Assembly: GCA_930367205.1 (NCBI GenBank)
Contig: OV884009.1
Span: 85,953,189-86,017,188, forward strand
From: Acanthosoma haemorrhoidale
Lineage: Eukaryota; Arthropoda; Insecta; Hemiptera; Acanthosomatidae
Direction of reading: 5' to 3'
Length of the DNA: 64,000 bases
Part shown: in pieces, positions 47,806 through 64,000 of the stretch
Layout of the letters: every line of letters starts with the position of its first letter
Numbering within the stretch: the stretch's first letter is position 1
The notes under the pieces: model-generated
The model's database searches: none
What the model saw: the letters and a program-made list of their open reading frames with translations, nothing else
Told to the model about the DNA's origin: nothing
Program-made: the position numbers and the translations under genes

Positions 47806-48899
47806 ATGTTTAGCTTACAGGGATTCTTTATTATGCTACTTATATGTGTACTTTTATTGTAAACCTGATTTTCATTTCTTTCTTTTGTAAATTAATTTTA
47901 ATGAATATAGTGCCATATTAAGATATCTATTAAATTACATTATTCTTGTTATTAACAAAATGTTATTGCTAGGGTGAGTCAAGTCTGATTTTTTTTTTAC
48001 AATTAACAAATTTTAGTTTTAAAACTAGGGCTTCTTTTCCTTCTAATTGTATACTATTGTGTTCTTTGATGAAATTTCTTAATTATGAAAGAAATTTCCT
48101 TATTTCCTAAGGAATTTGTTTCTACAAGTGTTTTTAGATAACCCAGGACAAGAAATCCAGAACAACCAGATCTGAATAAGGTTTTTCAAGCCGAAAACAT
48201 CACATTTAACAAAAAACTTGTGATTATAGTGCATCTCTACTGTCTACCTCATGTTTTTGATGAGAAGCATCTATATTTTTATGGCCTTTTGAAAGATAGC
48301 CAGAACATCTATACTCAATTACTTTTTAGTAATTATAAGTAATACAAGAAATTTGCTCATGGGATCATGAAATAATTAACCCTTTTGAGACTGACAGCCA
48401 CTTTTGATACTAAGGGAAGCCTGCCTAAGGTGATTGATTTCTTTTTTCAGGCAAACAGTGACTGGTGGTGAGGAGACACAGCAACTAGTTACTTACTGCT
48501 TGAAGATATTGTTTTTTCTTTTTTTTACTGGTTCTAATCATGTCTATGGGACTTTTTAAGAAGCTTTTAGTTGTAATAAACTCACTTGGTACTGTAAATA
48601 TATCCATGGTGGGAAGATGGGTCTTTAATAAGTCCCCTTACATATTAAAAGCGGATATGAGAAGGTTCTGGCTTCATTGTTGATTTTACTTGAAAAATAA
48701 TTAGTCGTTTAAGTGTGTGTATAACACAGTATGTACCTTAACAAAGATTATGTAATTTATGTTGATAATATACTCAATTTTAGGTAAATCTATATCCTAC
48801 AATGGAAAGTGTCAATTATATACTCCATGTACATAACCTTTACTCAGAAAATATGATGGAAAACTTATAATTAAATCCATTGCCTTACACTTCTGAAGA

Positions 48900-49135
48900 G
48901 ACCAAGGTTTCTGCCGGAGTTGGTCGGTGGCGCTAAGGATGTAGCTCATTTTCTCTTAACTTGTATTTTGTATCTTTAGACCGAAATCACTACTTCTTTA
49001 TTCAAACATCTACACATTTGTCCTCACAAAAATGAGTGAGACCTAAAATTTTATGGGGGGGCAGCCGGCAATCTAACCCAGGTGGTCTCTAGCTAATAAT
49101 GAGATACGCCTAACCACTAGGCCACAAAGGTAGGG
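48900..49135 (-). repeat. tRNA-derived SINE, family 2
   Basis: Minus strand: a tRNA-like head with box A (TGGCCTAGTGGTTAGGC, 49108-49124) and box B (GGGTTAGATTGCC, 49067-49079) about 30 bases apart, then an unrelated body ending near 48900. A true tRNA is excluded because the 3' half does not pair with the 5' half into an acceptor stem. The spacing fits an RNA polymerase III promoter. It lies between the two host genes. Confidence 0.6.
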
Positions 49136-50829
49136 TAATGGAAAATCTTAGAAGTGATGGTAATATGTAATCAGTCTAAAACGATCTAACCTATGTGGTA
49201 CTTGCCAACTGTATGTCTAAGGCATCCGATATCATGCCTTGAAAAGGTCTGATAGTCTGTATTAAACAACAAAATGTATATAAAAACTCAGTGCTTTTAT
49301 TTACGATTGAATGAGAAATTGCACTGTATCTATCGACTTTTGACTCACTCTAAAATTCGACTCGTGACAATGTTAATTTTATTTTATGTATCATTAAACT
49401 TTATAAGTTTTTTTTATTGTTATATAATAATGAGCCTTTATTTTGTATTTTTAAACAATTATTCCTGAAATTCTTTGAATTTAGAGAAAATAAATTGCTC
49501 AAATGTTTTAAAAGAATAAGTTTAAAATTTGCATATTTACTATGTATAGTTTATAAGAAACAGGCAATTTTATAAGGAAAAAGTGTGATAATAACAATGA
49601 CATTCATTGAAACATGATTAATATGCATAGTTATAGGTTTAAATAAACTATGTGTCTCTTATCTTAATTGTCATTTGCTACATATTTGTAATTATTTAAG
49701 AGAGTTAAATAAAAATATTCATGACATAGATATCAAAAAATATCATTTCTTCTTGATTTAATGACTAGAACTATCAAATATTTGGTGTGGTATTATTATT
49801 CTACAGATTTTATGATTTTTAAAAACATCTAATGAATGTAATAAAACTTATTCCTTCCTTGAAATAGATTATTTAAATAATGATACAGTAATTCTATAGT
49901 TATTACAATCAATATATTCCTTTAACAGGGCTGTAATAAAGAGAACAGAAAACAGCAAAGCTTAAAATGTTTTTATAAGTTTCTTATTTTATTTTTTCAA
50001 TCTAAGTTTCATGAATTTGGAATAATAATACTGCTTACTTTAGGCTGTTTTAATTATTAAAATTTTTCCATTAAATTCATGTTCATGAAAACAGTTATTG
50101 TCATAAAACTGTTAAAGAATAAAATGTAAGAAATTTCCTTTTTTTTAGCTTGTGCATTGATTCATTAAGAAAATATTTTTCTCACATGCATAATTACATT
50201 AAGATAATGAAGTCCCCCATCGCTAATAAGAACACAAGTACTTGAACCGGATCACATCACCTTCAGATGCTGGGAAAGTGATGATAAAAGATCCATTTAA
50301 AGTACTAATACTATTAAAAATTATGTGGACAGATGTTCTGTTCATATTACCAGATAAATGTAAACAGGAAATGAGTTTAAAAAATTTTATTTTATAAAAC
50401 TCCGTAAATAGAGTATTCAAAAATTATCTTTCATATCTATTATTCATGTAATTTTCATAAATAGATAGTACTGAATCATATCCAGTCTTCTCTTCAGTGA
50501 TTTTCGTTACAATTTTGTTTTTCTGGTAAAGTACCTGTTGATAGAAAAAATACCTCTTAGTAAATGTTGTGAAGCATTTTTTTAATTTTGCATTCAGTGA
50601 GTACTAATGCATGCAAAGTAAAAACATAAGGGTATACAGATGATTGAATAGTCTGCCAGGCATTGTATTTTTTTTTACGAACCTATTTATAGAAAATAAA
50701 TTGAACAAAATAATAACAAGCAAAAGAGGTAGTAATAATAGGATTATTTGCTAAGATAATAAAAATCATTAATGAAGGTGACAATAACTCAAGAGACTAT
50801 TATACATAGTGAAATAGAACGTTAGAGAA

Positions 50830-51298
50830 GTGGAGTAATTTATTAAAGTATCTCTTAGTTTTGCACATTTGGTGGGTTTTTGCATGGGCATTATCCATGC
50901 TCTCTGCAGTTTGCTCTAGGTCATCTTCATCCTCACTAATTGTTTCTGTTATAATCCATCGTCCTTTTCTTCTATGCAAGTTTCAGCTGGAATGATTGAC
51001 GGGGAGTAGCTGCGCGAAGTTCCTATCCAGTTAATGCACAAAACGGAACATCAAATACCTGCTTTCCTACAGCTGAATGGTCCTTTGCGCCCTTAGGTGC
51101 ATCTGCAAGATATTGTTTTGAGGAAATGGTTGTTTCTTGGTGGTCAGCCAAAGTTTGTGCTTCTCCTTCCTGGACGTCCGGGTTCATGAATAGTTGAACA
51201 ATGTCTAAAAGTTTCTCATCCTTCAAAAGCAATTTAACTACATTTTTTTTTATCTTCCCTAAATAAATGCGACACAACCGCTGAAGGCGTGAAGACAC
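50830..51298 (-). pseudogene. Unidentified coding-like block
   Basis: A 91-codon frame (51298-51023: a basic Arg/Leu/Lys-rich start, then VQLFMNPDVQEGEAQTL) is followed in shifted frames by an acidic segment (WIITETISEDEDDLEQTAES, about 50950-50890). Composition is far from the AT-rich flanks and looks like decayed coding sequence. No family is recognised and no poly(A) tail or splice borders are clear. It could be a processed pseudogene or part of a transposon. Confidence 0.3.
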
Positions 51299-53049
51299 AG
51301 GATATTTTGTACCTTATATCTTACCCTTTCCTGGTTTCAAGGGCACAATTTGAAGAAGGAGAATCTAGTACAACTAGCATTATAAGATTATTTATATCCA
51401 AGCATTTTTCAATTAAACATTTCTTTTTTTAAAAAATCAAGGTAGTAGTTAATTGTACTTACTTGCAAAAGTTGAAAACATTTGGAAGAAGCTAGTGACC
51501 TTATAACCGATGTAATTTTTATGTACTCATTTTATACAAAAATTTGATATATAAACGGCTTCTTAGATTGCATGAATTGTTTTTTATTTATTTTGAAGAA
51601 ACACCCCTTTTTCCGCCAAATTTTTGACTTAACCACCAGGGCTCGCCTCAGGGAACGGAAAAACTCGAGATATTCATATTTAACCAAAAATAAAGTGATT
51701 GAAAAATTTTCCACCTTTGTTTAAATTATTTCCGATTCTGGGATTTTATTCCCCCCTGCCTACTGGCCAATATTTCATTCACTACTAGTCTATTGTATAA
51801 GTATGAATCTTTGTATTATGATTAAATAATTGTAACTAATGACAATTTTCACTCCTAATTTAATTCATTTTCTTTAAAATATTCAGCAAAGAATTTTTAT
51901 TTCTTCATTTTTCTAAAAAAATGTTTTATATTTGATTACAATAAATTATATAGTGTTTATTCTTAACCTGTGTATTAGATAGATTTAAAATATACTTAGG
52001 TATAAGAAAAAATGCTATTTATAAATCTCTTTGTTCTTATTATATCAACAGAAAACTGAAATTACTGCCTTTGTCTTATATAAGCTCATCTTTCCCCCTT
52101 TCGCTTAGAATATCAACAATATGCTTTGAAAAAAAGTTATCAATGAAGTATGGTGTTTTTACTTGAATACATGCTTAGTAATAAGGGGGAATGAAACAAC
52201 AATATTTTATTTTATTAGTGTGATCATTTAAGGTTGACCAACATACAATTTTGTTACTTGACTGCATCACCAATATATGTATATTTTCAGTGGCATACCT
52301 TGTAAAGTATAAAAAAAATATTGCACCATGGTCTCTAAATACTTACAGAAATCATAAGTGTGGCGATACACTTCAGCCAGCATACAGTGTCTCACACTCA
52401 AAACTGGACAGTGCAATATAGAAAAATATCTCAATAATTCAGTCCAGACCTGAGTAGTGAGACTTGAAAAAAAACTAAGCTAAGTTGCGTTCAAGAGTAC
52501 CAAGATTGATCCAGCCATTTAAGTTCACTAAAACCTTTGGAAAATGGTTTAGAAGAAGTGTTCAAAACTAGCAGTTTTATTTGGTTATAAATAGAAATGT
52601 AAAGTTTTCAATCTAAAGTCAGTCTGGCCTCAGCCATTGAACAGTTAATCTCTTCTCAGTGATCATTCCCTAATCAATATCCGTGATCCTTTTTTGTTGA
52701 TACAATTTGTGCTGAACTGGTAAAAAAAAAGCCAAAAGTTCAGGTGATGTTTGATCTCCACTCAACAAAGATATTGGAAAAACTATTTTTTAATATTTGA
52801 ATGAGATTAAGGGGTAGCTTGTTATCTTGACAAGTCATTGCAGTGGGGCTGACCTTGAGAGAGACCTAGCTTTCATAATCTTTGGCAAAGGGACTTAGCT
52901 ATTTTATTTATTCATTTTGTTTCGCTTGATATCTTTATGATAGGAATAATGGTGCTATACTCAATATGCAAGTCAAAGGAAGATAAATCAATCCTACAAG
53001 GGTCCCAGTGCCAGGCGATATTTCATGGGAAGTGCTGTAACTACAACGG

Positions 53050-53445
53050 GAAATGTTAAAGCCCTGGCACTACCCAGATTAGTAGCCAGCCAGGAATTCA
53101 GTTCTCTATTTTGAGCCGACTCACCTCCAAGAACTCGGAGTAATTCGGAAGAGGATGGAGAAGGTACCAGTCACTGATAAAGTCTGGTTAGGGATCAGCT
53201 CTCAAATCAGTGGCAATCAATTTGAAATAAAGCCTAACGCGAGTAGAACAGGGCTTCTCAATAAATCGTTTGAGATTAGAGAAGTTCTTGAGAAGCCTAG
53301 TGAGTCACCTGCAGCGGTGGTAATCAGCATTGGAACAAAACTTGGTATAAACCTCACCAATGACAACTTTTATTCGGTTGATAGAAGACCACCCCCGCCA
53401 GCAATAATATTGAGGTTTATACACCAGTCTGTTCCAGATATGTAA
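53050..53445 (+). pseudogene. LINE ORF1-like nucleic-acid-binding fragment
   Basis: The frame at 53155-53445 ends with AVVISIGTKLGINLTNDNFY, then VDRRPPPPAIILRFIHQSVP. This pattern, a beta-alpha unit followed by a short basic turn and I-L-R-F, is typical of the RRM-like ORF1 or zinc-finger ORF1 proteins of CR1/L2/Jockey-type LINEs. No cysteine motif or RT follows within the window. Its parent element cannot be named. Confidence 0.45.
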
Positions 53446-55492
53446 TCCATCTTCCTAAGATAAAGATGGACCACTCGTATGAATCTATTGGTTTAACTAA
53501 TAATACTTAAATTTTATTATTGAGTTGTTAAAGAAATATTGGTTAAAGAGATCATGTGTGGCGAATATAAATTGAAACTACAAATAAATACAATTGTAAA
53601 TGTTTTATAAATAAATGTACATCATTATATAAATAAAATGTTCATTCTTAAATAGCTATTATATTTAATAGCAAAGTTGGAGTAAAAAAACTATTCTGTT
53701 TGAAACTAATCTTTAAAATAATTTCTCCTCGAGATAATTTGTACAAGTTTTGATTTTTAAAATGGAAAACTTTGAATTATAAAACAAACATTAATGAAAT
53801 TTACAATCAATTAATCCTATATATGAAATTTATACTTACATATGTAAACAATCACTTTGTCCCTCCATATAATATATATTAGTATTTACAATAAAATATG
53901 TTTGTCTAAAAAAAATTACAATTGACACAAAAAGTAATATTTGATAGATGGCCTATTATAAGAAGTTAGATGATTAAAGCATTCTTGTAAATAACATTAG
54001 CTTTACCGCATTCAAATTTCGGAGCATTGAAATGATATATTTCAGAACCAAGGAAATATTTTATTTGAGGGATATTGACTCACGCTTACTGAGTAATGTG
54101 TAACCTTGATATAAAAATAATAGTTATGCAAGAAATTTTAACTTAACACTAATATCTTAGAAAACAGAAGGACCTGTTAAAAGCATATTTTAGGGCCTTT
54201 GTAAATCTAAAACTGAATAATAAATCTCCCTTTAATTTTTAAAATATTTCTATCTGTTTGACTGAAAACCAGCTTATTAATTATACCATTAAAAAAATAT
54301 GGTTCAAAATAGGATTTACAGTAACTAATTATATTTATATTCTGCTAAAAACACAGTAATGTTTTGGGGGGTAGTGACAGGAGGAGGAATCACAAATCAG
54401 GAAATTGCTGTGAGAAGATATCTGAATATGATATGTTTGAATATAGTAATGAGTAACTTCAACGCTCAAGTAGAGAATGTAATGTTAATAAACTGCTGCC
54501 ACCAACGTTTACTAAACGGAATTCAATAACTCGCAGTTCTTCACCTAAGAAAACGTTTGACCTGGCCCATTGATCAGTATAAATTTCAGTGAGTAATGAT
54601 TTTACATTACTAGGAGCTAATACAAATAATGAGAAAAGCATAGAATAAAATCAGGTAGACTGTTATGGCAGAAAGTTTAAGTTATACCTAAATAAATAAA
54701 AAAGTTACAAAAGAATTTGAAAAGACCTGGGGAGTACTTAAATTCAAGTGAATTACCATTCAAATTTACTACAGTTTCAACATTCAAGAGGGGAAAAAAC
54801 CTGACCATTGATTAGAATAAATTAGGGCTAAAAAATGATTTTGCATTTTACATAAGTAATGGAAATATAAAATGAAATCCTGAAGATACTTATGGCAGGG
54901 AGGAGGTTTTGCATTATTGTTACATTCTGGATAGGCACCAATTCTGTTTTTAAAGCACATTAAGATAGCTTTATAAAGTCTTGTTGGACTGTAAAATATT
55001 CAGCTAAGATTTGAAGGTTACAGATAAGCTTTGAAGGAGTAAGAGAAGCATGAGAAAAATATACAAAGGGACTTTGTTAATGGGGAATGGCTGCCAAAAA
55101 GCAGCAATGATATTCTCTCTTAACTCCAAAACAATTAGTAGGATAGGCCATGTGTACAGATGGAAGATGACATAATGTACAATAAAATCCTCTTTGATAA
55201 GAATAATTGGCAAAAAGTTTTTTCTACCATATATATATCCATCAAGAGCTGCTACTATTAATATGTACTTTTGTTACTAAAATCAATAAAATAATTTAAT
55301 AGGAACAAATATTTTTAAAAAAAATTATAACAGGAAATTCTTAAATTATCAATTCCCAACAACCATTAAAATAATAAAATAAAACTCAGAATAGCAGTCT
55401 ATTATCATATTGATTTACTACTGCCTCTAATGTTCTTTAATCTAACAGTTTTTCTTATGTGTACAAGAACATCGGAAACAGCAACATTGCTG

Positions 55493-63230
<7,738 letters not shown>

Positions 63231-63339
63231 CTAAAAAAAATGATAATTAAGTAATCAACTATAAATGATATATTGAAGGATGTAAAAGTAGATTTTTTAA
63301 AAATAAAAATGCATAATATTCTTCTGTATAATATGTTTA

Positions 63340-64000
63340 TTTATTAATCATTTTGTTGACGTTTCGGGCTTCATTAGCTCGTCATCAGGCAACATTTACA
63401 CAACCAGAAAAAACTTTAGGAATAATCTCCATAAGTAAAAAAAAAAAATTCATCTTTAAAAAAAAAAAATATTGTACCAAATGTAAATCATATGCTTAGT
63501 ACTCTCATGTTGTATTGATAATTAAAAAATCATATTAAAAAAGACAAGTAAATTAACATCGCCAGGAAATCGTAAGTGTTTCAAACAGCCCATGTCAATC
63601 GACCAGTATTATCTGGGAATTATTTGTAGCTGTAAGTTATTATGTATTATCAGTTTGAGTTCTTTTCCTGTTTTAAAGTTAACTGTATTTTTTATATTTA
63701 TGGTTACGTGAATAGATTCTAAAAGTTTACATAATCTGCTATTCTCTTATTTTCCAATAATTTTTGGTGAGTCAAAGCCAAAAGAATGTTCTTGAGTTGG
63801 TTTTTGGAGCTATGGTTACCTAAAGCTTTACATTTAAATTTGTTGGATTTTTACAATTGGTTCCGTGTGGAGATAATCTATTTTTTAAATAAAGTTTGTG
63901 AGGTTTCACCAATATAATATTTATGTTTACAATTAATTTTGTATATGACGTTCTGCGTACCATTAATTCCCATTTCATCTTTTAAGTTTGATATGTTATT
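63340..64000 (-). mobile_element. Penelope-like element, GIY-YIG endonuclease end
   Basis: On the minus strand, around 63978-63880, one frame reads GTQNVIYKINCKHKYYIGET, the core of the GIY-YIG endonuclease at the C-terminus of Penelope-like polyproteins (the GIY position reads VIY). Degraded C-terminal sequence follows to about 63600. Nearer the 3' edge, 63394-63357 reads CCTGATGACGAGC ... CCCGAAACGTC, a signature of Penelope-type terminal repeats. The RT half would lie beyond the window. It sits in an intron of the BLTP3-like gene on the same strand. Confidence 0.7.

Larger units (their letters stand above)
47459..55492. other. Region between convergent host genes
   Basis: About 8 kb of AT-rich DNA between the PPID stop and the BLTP3-like stop. 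Apart from the SINE at 48900-49135, the coding-like block at 50830-51298 and the LINE ORF1 fragment near 53155, which are listed separately, no gene, splice-flanked block or RNA gene was recognised. Confidence 0.5.

Noticed and set aside
49274..49468. 64-codon hydrophobic frame
   Set aside because: Phe/Tyr/Leu-rich translation of AT-rich DNA, no start context or homology.

Overview
This is eukaryotic nuclear DNA: AT-rich, with introns carrying GT/GC...AG borders and at least ten classes of transposable-element remnants. The element mix (Ty3/gypsy, BEL/Pao, Jockey-like and R1/LOA-like LINEs, a Penelope-like GIY-YIG element, three kinds of mariner-type transposon, Tc1, tRNA-type SINEs) and an orphan repetitive ORF I remember only from arthropods point to an arthropod (copepod, insect or arachnid). 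I cannot name the species.

Layout. 1-1863: AT-rich sequence with one doubtful short ORF. 1864-15716: a nest of three Ty3/gypsy copies. The first is minus strand, nearly complete and flanked by 180-bp LTRs. The other two are plus strand and deleted. A duplicated Jockey-like 3' end and a solo LTR lie among them. 15717-18615: no gene seen. 18616-19860: a 5'-truncated Jockey-like LINE with a poly(A) tail. 20929 to about 24300: an internally deleted BEL/Pao element.

24561-47458 (+): one complete host gene, cyclophilin-40 (PPID). It has eight coding exons giving 369 codons, and its introns are crowded with transposon debris: two SINE copies, an R1/LOA-like fragment, a Tc1 fragment, a Jockey-like LINE split by a mariner-type element, the arthropod orphan ORF and a full-length but broken mariner. 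55493-63230 (-): the 3' part of a second host gene, convergent with PPID. It encodes a serine/acid-rich linker, a beta-rich segment of the repeating-beta-groove kind and a C-terminal coiled coil, best matching the bridge-like lipid transfer protein 3 (UHRF1BP1/SHIP164) family. Its introns hold a deleted mariner, a long (CT)n tract, a LINE scrap, a DD41D-like mariner relative, a fourth Ty3/gypsy fragment and, at the right edge, a Penelope-like element.

No prokaryotic features, CRISPR arrays or intact RNA genes were seen. The two host genes show no functional link; they are neighbours with converging 3' ends. Every transposon coding region shows frameshifts, stops or deletions except the Gag ORF of the first Ty3/gypsy copy. 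Element boundaries come from paired repeats (LTRs, TIRs, TA or TATATA flanks) where visible and are approximate elsewhere. All family names rest on motif recognition, not on database searches.
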